NCBI GenBank assembly: GCA_964518835.1
Contig: CAZFKU010000015.1
Location: 1-28,002, forward strand
DNA: 28,002 nucleotides
DNA from: AB-629-J13 sp964518835
GTDB lineage: Bacteria; Fidelibacterota; Marinisomatia; Marinisomatales; AB-629-J13
Reading direction: 5' to 3'
The notes beneath the pieces are model-generated. The model saw nothing but the letters and a program-made list of their open reading frames with translations. It was not told the origin of the DNA and made no database searches. The position numbers and the translations under genes are program-made. Within the stretch, counting starts at the first letter, position 1; the number at the start of each line of letters is the position of its first letter. Positions 1 through 8,103 of the stretch are shown in pieces.

Positions 1-15
1 AACAGTTAATGTCAT
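1..15 (-). CDS. rpsO: Start of a gene, probably ribosomal protein S15 (partial)
   Basis: Only the first five codons (MTLTV) are in the window; the gene continues past the left edge. An ATG at 15-13 is preceded by a GGAG Shine-Dalgarno site (24-21) five bases upstream, directly after the ribF stop codon. The identification is inferred from the very common order truB-ribF-rpsO and from the resemblance of MTLTV to S15 N-termini; five residues alone prove nothing. Confidence 0.4.
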
Positions 16-23
16 GTTTTCTC

Positions 24-962
24 CTAATAATATTTATCCAATAATCCCAGACAATGCTTTTTATCTTTGGCTAATTGGGACATTAATTTATTTTTTGATT
101 CAAATTTAATTTCATTTCGAATCCGTTCTAAAAATTCTATCCGGATATTTTTTGAATATAAGTTAACATCGTGGAAGTCAAAGAAGTGAACCTCCATAAC
201 AAATTTACCTTCATCAAACGTAGGACGCAATCCTAAATTACACATTCCATACAATTGTTTCCCAGCAACTCTTCCCCGGGTAAAATACACTCCATTTTTC
301 GGTAAAAGCTGATCCGGATCGAGCGGAATGAAATTCGCAGTGGGAAAGGACAATTCATGACCCCTTCCAGCCCCTTTCACAACCTGCGCATTAAATCCGT
401 AGATCCACCCAAGTTCAAAATTAGCACGGCGGATATATCCGTCCCTGATATGTTCCCGGATCCGGGTGCTGGATATGATGGAGCCTTCATCTGAAATTGC
501 TTTAACAATCTCCACATTAATTCCTTTTTTCTCCCCATATTTTTTCACAAACTCCGGACTCCCTGTCCGGTTATGTCCAAAATGATGATCATAACCGATA
601 ATCAGATCACCGGGGTGGAACTTCCCTTCGATTATTTCCTTCAAAAAGTCTGATGCAGAAACTGTGGAAAATTCTGGAGTAAATTGAATGACCAGTGTTC
701 CATCTACACCTAATGATTTGAGCATGGTTAATTTATTTTCCAGATCGAGAATGATGGGAAGTTTGGATTCCTCATGATTTAAAATGTGACGGGGATGGGG
801 GTCAAAGGTGACAACGATTGAGGTAACCTTTTTTCCTTTTGCCATGTGAACCGTCCGGTTGACAATTTCCTGATGCCCTCGATGCAATCCGTCAAAACTT
901 CCGATGGTCAATACTGATGTTTTGTAGGATGGGATATTATCTAAACTAAAATAGGTTTCCAT
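24..962 (-). CDS. ribF: Bifunctional riboflavin kinase / FAD synthetase RibF
   Basis: Converts riboflavin to FMN and then FMN to FAD in the cytoplasm. The 312-residue length is normal for the family. The N-terminal adenylyltransferase domain carries the nucleotidyltransferase signature GSFDGLHRGH (residues 21-30) and an ISSTRIR motif near residue 165. The C-terminal flavokinase domain shows a glycine-rich loop followed by SFPTAN, then NLGLRPTF and a VEVHFFDF-like strand (here MEVHFFDF). It starts with an ATG inside the end of truB (about 22 bp overlap), so it is translationally coupled as the second-last visible gene of the rimP-nusA-infB operon. Its stop is followed at once by the SD of the next gene. 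Nothing looks broken. Confidence 0.97.
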   Translation of the reverse strand: METYFSLDNIPSYKTSVLTIGSFDGLHRGHQEIVNRTVHMAKGKKVTSIVVTFDPHPRHILNHEESKLPIILDLENKLTMLKSLGVDGTLVIQFTPEFSTVSASDFLKEIIEGKFHPGDLIIGYDHHFGHNRTGSPEFVKKYGEKKGINVEIVKAISDEGSIISSTRIREHIRDGYIRRANFELGWIYGFNAQVVKGAGRGHELSFPTANFIPLDPDQLLPKNGVYFTRGRVAGKQLYGMCNLGLRPTFDEGKFVMEVHFFDFHDVNLYSKNIRIEFLERIRNEIKFESKNKLMSQLAKDKKHCLGLLDKYY

Positions 963-1594
963 TCTTTCTCTAATTCGGATATCTGTTTCGAATCGTTCAA
1001 GGAATAAGTTCCACTAGATTTCCTTATCAATTTTTTTAGAAATCCCACAGTGTCTAGAGCATGGGCAATATCACTTCCTAAAACACGGACGTAAGTTCCC
1101 TTGGAACAGGTCACGGAAAAACATATGGATTGCGGGTCAAAATCCAACAGTTTAAGTGAATAAATATGAATAAGTACCGATTTATGGACAACAGGTTTTC
1201 CCTGACGTGCAATTTTATACGATCTGACCCCATTTATTTTTTTTGCAGAATATGCAGGAGGTGTTTGAAGTATATCACCTTCAAATTTTGTCAATACATT
1301 TTCAATGATTTTCCTGCTCAACCGTGGTATCTTTTTTTTCTTCACAATAGTTCCCGTAACATCAAGAGTGTCCGTTTCTTCTCCCAGTTGCAGAACTGCT
1401 TCATATGTTTTATCCGATGCAGAAACGGATGTGAGTTTTTTTGTATCCTTACCCGTTCCGATGATTAGAACTCCTTCTGCAAATGGATCGAGAGTTCCTC
1501 CGTGTCCCACTTTTTTTTCTCCAGTCAGCCGTTTTACCTTTCGCACTACATCTGCAGACGTCCATCCTGCAGGTTTATTCACATTAAGTATCAT
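941..1594 (-). CDS. truB: tRNA pseudouridine(55) synthase TruB
   Basis: Makes pseudouridine 55 in the T-loop of elongator tRNAs. I chose the ATG at 1594, giving 217 residues that begin MILNVNKPAGWTS, the usual TruB N-terminus. An in-frame TTG at 1612 would add six residues inside rbfA and looks less likely. The catalytic aspartate is D36 in GHGGTLDP. Other family motifs seen are KTYEA, PPAYSAKKINGVRSY and SKGTYVR. At 217 residues it is shorter than E. coli TruB (about 314) and ends after the catalytic domain, so the C-terminal PUA-type RNA-binding domain is absent; such short forms are known. It lies between rbfA and ribF in the translation operon and overlaps ribF. Confidence 0.95.
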   Translation of the reverse strand: MILNVNKPAGWTSADVVRKVKRLTGEKKVGHGGTLDPFAEGVLIIGTGKDTKKLTSVSASDKTYEAVLQLGEETDTLDVTGTIVKKKKIPRLSRKIIENVLTKFEGDILQTPPAYSAKKINGVRSYKIARQGKPVVHKSVLIHIYSLKLLDFDPQSICFSVTCSKGTYVRVLGSDIAHALDTVGFLKKLIRKSSGTYSLNDSKQISELEKEWKPILV

Positions 1595-1955
1595 TGTCTT
1601 GTGGAATTTCAATGGATTGAATTATTTGATTCATTTTCTCAGAATAATCTAATGATTGATCGTAAATAAATCTCAAATCCGGAATATTTTTTACTCTCAT
1701 TTCCAATCCCAGGTATTTTTTAAACCCTTTGGAAATACCATTTAATTTCGATTCAATATTTTGGATTTTATCGGGTGGATTTAACACACTGAAAAATATT
1801 TTAGCGGAGCGGATATCCGGAGAAACATCTATCCCGGTAAAAGTGATAAATCCCAGATGATTCAGGTCAATATGTTTGGCCGCAGTATCTGTAACAATTT
1901 CAAGGATTTGTTCTCCAACCCTGTCCGATCTTTTATAGGGTCGCTGTGGTTTCAA
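1584..1955 (-). CDS. rbfA: Ribosome-binding factor A
   Basis: A 123-residue single KH-fold protein that helps mature the 30S subunit and the 16S rRNA 5' end, and is linked to cold adaptation in E. coli. Family features are the basic N-terminus with RSDRVGEQI, the strand around DVSPDIRSAKIFFSV, and the C-terminal LRFIYDQSLDYSEKMNQ segment. The start codon is TTG, overlapping the infB stop as TTGA, so translation is probably coupled to infB. Its 3' end abuts truB. Order infB-rbfA-truB is widely conserved and supports the call. Confidence 0.93.
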   Translation of the reverse strand: MKPQRPYKRSDRVGEQILEIVTDTAAKHIDLNHLGFITFTGIDVSPDIRSAKIFFSVLNPPDKIQNIESKLNGISKGFKKYLGLEMRVKNIPDLRFIYDQSLDYSEKMNQIIQSIEIPQDNDT

Positions 1956-4363
1956 ATGAGTTCAAGCTTCCTCTTTATTTCTTTCACTTCGTACACTTCA
2001 ATGATATCCCCCTCCTTGTATTTTGTCTTTCCTGAAAGACCTATTCCGCATTCTAATCCTTCTTTCACTTCCTTCACATCTTCCTGGAATCTCTTCAATG
2101 ATGAGATATCACAATCGTCCAGAATTACTTCATCTTCCCTGATAAGACGAGCTTTATCACTACGTTTAATGATTCCCTCGGAAACTTTCGAGCCGGCGAT
2201 AAATCCTAATTTAGGTATTTTAAACTGTTCCTGCACGACTGCTTTGCCGGTAATTTCTTCCGTAATTTCCGGTTCAAGTAATCCTTCCAGAGCCATTTTC
2301 ACATCTTCAACCGCATCGTAAATTATCGTGTAACTCCGTATATCCACTCCGGTCTGCTTTGCCTGAAGCTTAGCATTGGAGGTAACCTGCACATTAAAAC
2401 CGATTATCACAGCATGAGATGCTTCTGCAAGCAGTACATCAGACTCAGTGACCATACCAACCGCCCGGTGGATGACCTTTACTTGAACTTCTGCAGCCTG
2501 AAGTTTAACCAAAGTATCGGAAAGGGCTTCAATACTTCCATCCACATCACCCTTAATGATCAGCGGAAGCGATTTGATTTTTCCTTCACGAATCAGGGAT
2601 GACATTTCATCCAAAGACTGGGTGGTAAATTTTCGATGGTCAATCTCCCTGCGGATGCGTTGACGGTCAGCTGACATCCTTTTTAAATCTTTCTCGCTTT
2701 TTACAATGGCAATAATATCAGAAACCTGGGGAACTTGATCAAATCCCAAAATTTGGACTGCATCGGAGGGATATGCTTCTTTTATTCGTTGTCCCCTTTC
2801 ATTCATAATTGCCCGTATCTTCCCTGAATAATTGTTACATAAAAATGGATCCCCAATCCGAAATGTACCTTTTTTCACCAAAATAGTAGCCATGGGACCA
2901 TGACCCTTGTCCAATTTTGAATCTATAATTGTACCACGACCTAACGTCTCGTAATTTGATTTAAGTTCCAGCATTTCAGATTCCAGAAGGATACTGTTCA
3001 TAATATCCTCAATTCCGTCCCCGGTTTTTGCTGAAACAGGTACACATTGTATTTTTCCTCCCCAATCCTCAACCAGTACATCATGTTCTGATAACTCCCG
3101 TTTCACTTTTTCAACATCAGTTCCGGTTTTGTCAATCTTGTTTATGGCTACAATGAGGGGAACGTTGGCTGCTCTGGCATGGTCAATCGCTTCTATAGTT
3201 TGAGGCATCACACTATCGTCAGCCGCCACCACCAGAATGACGATATCCGTCACCTGAGCTCCCCTTGCTCTCATTGCTGTAAATGCTTCATGTCCCGGAG
3301 TATCCAGAAATGTGATAAAATTGCCATTTTCAAGTTCAACCTTGTAAGCACCAATGTGCTGTGTGATACCACCAGATTCACCTGCTACAATATTCGTTTT
3401 CCTGATATAATCCAAAAGTGATGTTTTGCCATGGTCCACATGACCCATGATGGTAACAACCGGTGCCCTGGGTTTGGCATTGGCGACATCTTCTTCAGTT
3501 TCACTCATAGAAAATATTTCTTCACCGCCGTCTGTTATTTTTTCAGCGGTATAACCATAGTCTTCTGCCAATAGTTCTATTACATCCCATTCCAACCGCT
3601 GATTCATGGTTGCCAACACACCCATTCCAATGCATTTTTGAATGACTTCACTGGGAGAGGATTGAAATATTTTTGCTAATTCATCCACACTTGAAAATTC
3701 AGGGATATCGAGTTTATTCAGGGTGACATCCGCTGATTCTTCCTCATCTATATCCTTTTCCCTTTTATATACTTTTTTCCTGGATTTTGTCTCCATTTTT
3801 GCCAAAGTCTTTTTGACCATTTCCTGCACATTTTTAGGGGCATCTTCTTTCTTTTTATCACCGCTTTGTTTTGCAGGCTTTCTTCTGCCGGATATCCCGA
3901 TTTCCGATTCAATATCCGCAATTTCGATCTTACGCATTTTCCTTTTTTTGCCTTTGGAGTCAGCGGATTTTGCTTTCTGGTCATCCTTTTTCTTTTTTTC
4001 AGCTTCAAGTTTTTCTTTTTTCTTATTTTCAGCTTCCTGCTTCCGCTTTTCTTCTTCCTTGGCTTTTTGTTTTTCTAATTCTTTTTCTTCTAAAGTACGC
4101 TGTTCTTTTAACGTTAACAGCTTCAGCTTACTCTTTTCCTGCTGTTTCTGTCGAACACGGGTGTCATGTATTTCCCTTCTGACCTGTTCTTTCCGATAAC
4201 GATCCACCGTTTCTTTCTCTTTGGAAAATTCGTTTAGTATCAACTGGTGAACCTGCTGATCTATTGAATCCATGAGTCCTACTTTTATCCCCTTAGTATC
4301 AAGAAAAGTGATTATTCCCTTATGGGAAATATTTAACTCCTTGGCAATTTGGAAAATTCTCAT
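1952..4363 (-). CDS. infB: Translation initiation factor IF-2
   Basis: GTPase that brings fMet-tRNA to the 30S subunit and promotes subunit joining. It has 803 residues. The N-terminal IF2N domain is clear (MRIFQIAKELNISHKGI...), followed by a long lysine/glutamate-rich linker (roughly residues 50-200) of low complexity, and a second IF2N-like segment near residues 220-260. The G domain begins near residue 306 with GHVDHGKTSL (G1), then GGITQHIG (G2), DTPGHEAF (G3), NKID (G4) and SAKTGDGI (G5). Domains II, III and C2 (fMet-tRNA binding) follow. It starts 16 bp after nusA with ATG and ends in a TTGA overlap with rbfA. Confidence 0.98.
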   Translation of the reverse strand: MRIFQIAKELNISHKGIITFLDTKGIKVGLMDSIDQQVHQLILNEFSKEKETVDRYRKEQVRREIHDTRVRQKQQEKSKLKLLTLKEQRTLEEKELEKQKAKEEEKRKQEAENKKKEKLEAEKKKKDDQKAKSADSKGKKRKMRKIEIADIESEIGISGRRKPAKQSGDKKKEDAPKNVQEMVKKTLAKMETKSRKKVYKREKDIDEEESADVTLNKLDIPEFSSVDELAKIFQSSPSEVIQKCIGMGVLATMNQRLEWDVIELLAEDYGYTAEKITDGGEEIFSMSETEEDVANAKPRAPVVTIMGHVDHGKTSLLDYIRKTNIVAGESGGITQHIGAYKVELENGNFITFLDTPGHEAFTAMRARGAQVTDIVILVVAADDSVMPQTIEAIDHARAANVPLIVAINKIDKTGTDVEKVKRELSEHDVLVEDWGGKIQCVPVSAKTGDGIEDIMNSILLESEMLELKSNYETLGRGTIIDSKLDKGHGPMATILVKKGTFRIGDPFLCNNYSGKIRAIMNERGQRIKEAYPSDAVQILGFDQVPQVSDIIAIVKSEKDLKRMSADRQRIRREIDHRKFTTQSLDEMSSLIREGKIKSLPLIIKGDVDGSIEALSDTLVKLQAAEVQVKVIHRAVGMVTESDVLLAEASHAVIIGFNVQVTSNAKLQAKQTGVDIRSYTIIYDAVEDVKMALEGLLEPEITEEITGKAVVQEQFKIPKLGFIAGSKVSEGIIKRSDKARLIREDEVILDDCDISSLKRFQEDVKEVKEGLECGIGLSGKTKYKEGDIIEVYEVKEIKRKLELI

Positions 4364-4379
4364 TCAGTCAATTTCCTGT

Positions 4380-5711
4380 TCATTTTGAATCTTCATGGAC
4401 TAATTCTTCATCTGTTTTAGCGGTCACATCTTCCGAATCTTCATCTGGTTCCCCATTTGATTCATCTTCAGTTAAAAATAATTGTATTTTATTATACACT
4501 GATTCCAGGGATTCTGTGGAAATGCCATCAGTTCCTGTCAACTTATCCTCATCAGCAGACAAAACTTCTGAAATATTTTTGACCCCCAGTTTTTCCAGTA
4601 TTTCTACGACATCCGAGGAAATATCCGGCAATTCGCTTAAAAGAGTATTTTGTTCCTTTTGCTGTTTTTCATACTCAGTTTTTCCAAATGCATCAATGCG
4701 GTAATCTACCAGTCTGCTGGCAAGGTTTATATTCATTCCACCCTTCCCAATTGCTGTATCCAACTCATCGTCATTGAAGATTGCAACACAATATTTGCGG
4801 TCATCATCAATGTAGAGATCAATGGGTTTTGCAGGAGCTAATGCTCTGGATATTAATATTTCTGATCGTTTACTGAATGGGATAATATCGACTTTTTCAT
4901 TGTTTAATTCCCTTACAACTGCCTGGATTCTGCTACCACGCATTCCAACACAAGCACCAACAGCATCTACCCTTTTATCATGGGAGTGAACAATGATTTT
5001 TGCTCTTTCTCCGGGATATCGGGCAACTGCTCGAATATCAACGAGTCCCTCTTCTATCTCAGGGACTTCCATCTCAAATAATTTATACAGGAAATGATTA
5101 TCACTCCGGGAAACGATAATTTCCGGTCCTTTTGCTTTGACCTCAACAGACTTTAATACAGCACGGATGGTATCTCCCCGGCGGTAATATTCGGAAGGAA
5201 TTTGTTCGGATTTAGGAAGTTTTAACTCTGCACGTTCAATATTGATAAAAATAGCATCCCGTAAATTTTGATGAACGGTACCGATGACGATCTCACCTAC
5301 CCGTTTTTCATAATCCTCATAAATGCCCTGCCTTTCCACATCTTTCAACCTTTGGGAAAAGAAATTTTTTGCGTGTGTGATCATTCTTCGTCCAAATATT
5401 TTTGGATCTATAACTTCCACAAACATATCGCCTACATCTAAGTCGGTGATGTCTGGTTCCAGTTTTTGAACTCTGTCAAGTGTTATATCACAAATGGGAT
5501 CTGTGACGGTTTTCACAATAGTCTTCTCAGCATAAATTTCAATTTCACCCTTATCCACATTGACGATTACACTACAATTGGAAGAATCACCAAATTGTTT
5601 TTCAATGATATACAAAAATAATTGCTCAATTATGGATCCCAGTTCGGAACGGTCCACATTATTGTTTCGAGCCAATTCAGAAAATATTTCAATTAATTCT
5701 CGGTTTATCAA
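4380..5711 (-). CDS. nusA: Transcription termination/antitermination factor NusA
   Basis: RNA-polymerase-associated factor controlling pausing, termination and antitermination. Layout of the 443 residues: N-terminal polymerase-binding domain (1 to about 125), S1 domain (about 135-205), KH1 with VGACVGMRGSRI (251-262), KH2 with AIGKGGMNINLAS (320-332), one helix-hairpin-helix segment (about 355-412), and an acidic tail (413-443) rich in D/E. The start is TTG, supported by a GGAGG site four bases upstream. It lies 17 bp after rimP and 16 bp before infB, the classical order. In E. coli this operon is autoregulated through NusA; that is known for E. coli, not shown here. Confidence 0.97.
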   Translation of the reverse strand: MINRELIEIFSELARNNNVDRSELGSIIEQLFLYIIEKQFGDSSNCSVIVNVDKGEIEIYAEKTIVKTVTDPICDITLDRVQKLEPDITDLDVGDMFVEVIDPKIFGRRMITHAKNFFSQRLKDVERQGIYEDYEKRVGEIVIGTVHQNLRDAIFINIERAELKLPKSEQIPSEYYRRGDTIRAVLKSVEVKAKGPEIIVSRSDNHFLYKLFEMEVPEIEEGLVDIRAVARYPGERAKIIVHSHDKRVDAVGACVGMRGSRIQAVVRELNNEKVDIIPFSKRSEILISRALAPAKPIDLYIDDDRKYCVAIFNDDELDTAIGKGGMNINLASRLVDYRIDAFGKTEYEKQQKEQNTLLSELPDISSDVVEILEKLGVKNISEVLSADEDKLTGTDGISTESLESVYNKIQLFLTEDESNGEPDEDSEDVTAKTDEELVHEDSK

Positions 5712-5728
5712 AATGCCTCCAACCTGTT

Positions 5729-6157
5729 TTAAAATGAAACTTGAACGACTGCTTTACGAATCGCATCAAAGGGATAATATTGGATCTGTTCATTATTTGT
5801 GGTCATTTTAATTCCGTTTTCCTTCACATCTTTCAAAACACCCTTTATATTTTTCTTCATTTCTCCCTGAAGTGAAATATTTAATTTCCTGCCAATATTT
5901 TTTTTATATTGAAAATCATATTCAAGAGGTGCAGTCACACCCGGAGTTGAAACCTCAATCCGCAACCCATCCGGAAACATAGATCGAATGTCCTTTGAAT
6001 CACGGATTTTCTTGGCTATATCAGCAGTTTCATCTAGGGAAATGTGACGTTCCGCATCCACAATCAGGCGAACTAAATTCTGACGTGAAATTTCATTCAC
6101 ACTTACAATGAATGTGTCCTGCCCTAACAGGGAATCAATTTTATCTTCTAATTTCAT
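5729..6157 (-). CDS. rimP: Ribosome maturation factor RimP
   Basis: A 142-residue factor for 30S assembly. The family signature around LRIEVSTPGVTAPLEYDFQYKKNIG (residues about 71-95) matches the RimP core (vEVSSPGldrpL...f.r..G), and the C-terminal Sm-like strands follow. It is the first gene of the nusA-infB operon. The ATG at 6157 lacks a clear Shine-Dalgarno site, and a strong hairpin ends only 19 bp upstream, so leader structure may matter for expression. Order rimP-nusA-infB is strongly conserved and makes the call secure. Confidence 0.93.
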   Translation of the reverse strand: MKLEDKIDSLLGQDTFIVSVNEISRQNLVRLIVDAERHISLDETADIAKKIRDSKDIRSMFPDGLRIEVSTPGVTAPLEYDFQYKKNIGRKLNISLQGEMKKNIKGVLKDVKENGIKMTTNNEQIQYYPFDAIRKAVVQVSF

Positions 6158-6175
6158 TTTATGCTTTTAGACAAG

Positions 6176-6200
6176 AAAAGTGGGCTTTTTGCCCACTTTT
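6176..6200 (-). terminator. Intrinsic terminator hairpin downstream of the TPR gene, just before rimP
   Basis: A perfect 10-bp inverted repeat (AAAAGTGGGC / GCCCACTTTT) with a 5-nt loop. On the minus strand the loop is AAAAA and the stem ends in TTTTC. It lies about 90 bp after the TPR gene stop and 19 bp before the rimP start. The A/T ends on both sides would let it work in either direction, but both neighbours are on the minus strand. Confidence 0.7.
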
Positions 6201-6208
6201 CAGCACCG

Positions 6209-6237
6209 AAATTACCGTATCCCTCTTTTTTAATCAA
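6209..6237 (-). promoter_or_regulatory. Candidate promoter of the rimP-nusA-infB operon
   Basis: On the minus strand TTGATT (6237-6232) is followed after exactly 17 bp by TAATTT (6214-6209). The same pattern with the same spacing lies before tRNA-Leu and before the candidate small RNA. The start site would be about 6200-6203, at the top of the terminator hairpin. This is by-eye evidence only. Confidence 0.4.
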
Positions 6238-6290
6238 GAGATTTACTATAAGAAATTTATGTTTTTTTAATAACTAAAAATAAATCAGGA

Positions 6291-6959
6291 TTACAATTTA
6301 CCGGTTAACTCTTCCGCTCTGGTTTTCAACGATGAAGACAGATCTTTCGTATCCATAATTGGTAACAGGATTGCTTTTGCTTCAACCAATCTGTCCTGGG
6401 ATAAATAAAACTCTACCAGATTTAATTCATTGACCATTCTATCATTTTCTCCAGAACTGTATTTAACCGCTTTTTTAAAATAGGAATGTGCTTTTTCTAC
6501 GTTTCCCCCATCAACAGATAAATTTGCCAATAATCGATAAGCGTTTGGAAGCAGAATATCTGCCTTACCAAATTTAATAAATTGTTTAAGATAATCTGTT
6601 GCAGATTCAGAATTCCCGTTATTGTATGCGATCATTCCCAGCCAGTAATTAGCAATTTTTCCGTTAGTTGTACTTTTAAACTCATCAGCCAAGGTTTCAA
6701 AATGCAATTGTGCATTATCCACATCGCCGGATTGCCAGGAAACCAATGCTTTGGTCAGTATTGTGCTGGATTCCTCTGTATTTTTTCTCACATGATTTTT
6801 CCAAATATTTATCAGAATGAATCCAATGGCTATTCCAATTCCAATCCGGATCAAGATTTTCTGTTTATCCTGGACGAAACCGTAGGTATTAGCTACTTTT
6901 TCCAACACCGGATCTTTTTTAATTTCTTTTCGTGTTGTTTTTTTTCTTGGTTTTAACAT
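6291..6959 (-). CDS. Membrane-anchored tetratricopeptide-repeat protein
   Basis: A 222-residue protein with a very basic N-terminus (many K/R in the first 20 residues), one membrane segment (about residues 36-54, ILIRIGIGIAIGFILINIW) and then helical repeats of TPR type. Examples are the segments around ALVSWQSGDVDNAQLHFETL, NYWLGMIAYNNGNSESATDYL and NAYRLLANLSVDGGNVEKAHSYF. The basic N-terminus and single anchor place the repeats outside the cytoplasm. The layout recalls YfgM, a chaperone-linked SecYEG partner, but TPR similarity is too general to claim that. ATG start with AAGGA six bases upstream. It follows tRNA-Arg and ends before a terminator. Likely role: protein-protein contact at the inner membrane; exact function unknown. 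Confidence 0.8.
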   Translation of the reverse strand: MLKPRKKTTRKEIKKDPVLEKVANTYGFVQDKQKILIRIGIGIAIGFILINIWKNHVRKNTEESSTILTKALVSWQSGDVDNAQLHFETLADEFKSTTNGKIANYWLGMIAYNNGNSESATDYLKQFIKFGKADILLPNAYRLLANLSVDGGNVEKAHSYFKKAVKYSSGENDRMVNELNLVEFYLSQDRLVEAKAILLPIMDTKDLSSSLKTRAEELTGKL

Positions 6960-6981
6960 TTTATTCCTTTTCTATAACCTG

Positions 6982-7053
6982 TACCCTTGACAGGAATCGA
7001 ACCTGTATCTAATCCTTAGGAGGGACTTGTTCTATCCGTTGAACTACAAGGGC
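6982..7053 (-). tRNA. tRNA-Arg (anticodon CCT)
   Basis: A 72-nt cloverleaf folds fully on the minus strand: acceptor GCCCTTG / CAAGGGT, D stem GTTC/GAAC with GG in the loop, anticodon stem AGTCC/GGATT with loop CTCCTAA, 4-nt variable loop, T stem ACAGG/CCTGT with loop TTCGATT, and discriminator A. The anticodon CCT reads AGG arginine codons. The 3' CCA is not encoded. It lies between gpsA and the TPR gene on the same strand, so it may be processed from a shared transcript. Confidence 0.95.
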
Positions 7054-7104
7054 AATCCGTAAAATTATGCAAATTTTATAACCCTATCAAATCAGGAAAG
7101 TGTG

Positions 7105-8103
7105 TCATTCTTCAATTAATTTCCGGGACATCAATTCCTTGATGGCAGTTTTCGGATCCTTCCCCTTGAATAGGATGTTATACACCGCATGGGATATGGG
7201 CATTGAAACTTTATGTTTTGCTCTTAATTGATACACAGATTCTGCCGTATGCACTCCTTCGGCAACCATGGACATTCCCTCGATTATTTCCTTTAATGAT
7301 TTTCCCTTCCCAATTTCTTCTCCAACAAAACGATTACGGCTGTGTTTACTAAAACAGGTAACCATTAGATCACCTATCCCGCTTAATCCTGAAAATGTTT
7401 TTTCCTTGCCACCCATGACAACTCCTAATCTGGAAATTTCGGATAATCCTCGAGTCAATAGAGCCGCTTTAGTATTATCCCCATATCCAATCCCATCAAC
7501 GATACCGGAAGCAATGGCAATGACGTTTTTTATAGAACCACCCAACTCAACACCTTTAATATCTCCATTGACATATGTCCGAAGTGTCTCATTGGAAAAC
7601 AATGTCTGTACCGCTTCAGCTGCTGTTGCATTTGGCGAAGCTGATACCAATGTCGTGGGATACCCTTCAATCACTTCCTCAGCATGACTTGGACCGGACA
7701 ATGTTACAATATTGGTATAAGTATTTCCCAGAACATCATATATTATTTCACTTACTGTCATTAAAGTATCAATTTCAATTCCTTTTGAGACATTCACAAT
7801 CGTTTGATCTTCCCTGCAAAATTCCCTGCACGATTTAATCAATCCTCGAATGGATTGTGACGGAATCGCTAAAATTATAGTTTCTGCTCCCTGGACTGCT
7901 TTATGCAAATCAGATGTGAACATTGCATTTTCAGGAAAAGTCAAGGATGAAACTATATAATGGGATCGGGATTTTGTAAGAGATTCAACTATTCTTTGGT
8001 TTCGATGCCACAGGGTAACTGAAATACCCTTTTTCGCTAATAGGACCCCAAGGGCTCCTCCCCAGGAACCACACCCTAAAATTGATATGTTATCCACAAT
8101 CAA
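7105..8103 (-). CDS. gpsA: Glycerol-3-phosphate dehydrogenase [NAD(P)+]
   Basis: Reduces dihydroxyacetone phosphate to sn-glycerol-3-phosphate, the backbone of phospholipids. The 332 residues match the family length. The Rossmann motif is GCGSWG (10-15); VSKGIE (K107), LSGPSHAEE, the catalytic-lysine region GGSIKNVIAIA (K192), GDNTKAALLTRG and SGIGDLMVTC are all present. The start is TTG in a TTGA overlap with the upstream acyl-CoA synthetase stop; a GTG six bases later is an alternative. Coupling to an acyl-CoA synthetase suggests both serve membrane lipid synthesis. tRNA-Arg follows about 50 bp downstream. Confidence 0.97.
   Translation of the reverse strand: MIVDNISILGCGSWGGALGVLLAKKGISVTLWHRNQRIVESLTKSRSHYIVSSLTFPENAMFTSDLHKAVQGAETIILAIPSQSIRGLIKSCREFCREDQTIVNVSKGIEIDTLMTVSEIIYDVLGNTYTNIVTLSGPSHAEEVIEGYPTTLVSASPNATAAEAVQTLFSNETLRTYVNGDIKGVELGGSIKNVIAIASGIVDGIGYGDNTKAALLTRGLSEISRLGVVMGGKEKTFSGLSGIGDLMVTCFSKHSRNRFVGEEIGKGKSLKEIIEGMSMVAEGVHTAESVYQLRAKHKVSMPISHAVYNILFKGKDPKTAIKELMSRKLIEE

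Noticed and set aside
3723..4199. Several open frames opposite the infB N-terminal region
   Set aside because: They are antisense to the lysine/glutamate-rich linker of infB, giving F/S/L-rich low-complexity products. No family pattern; the infB frame explains them.
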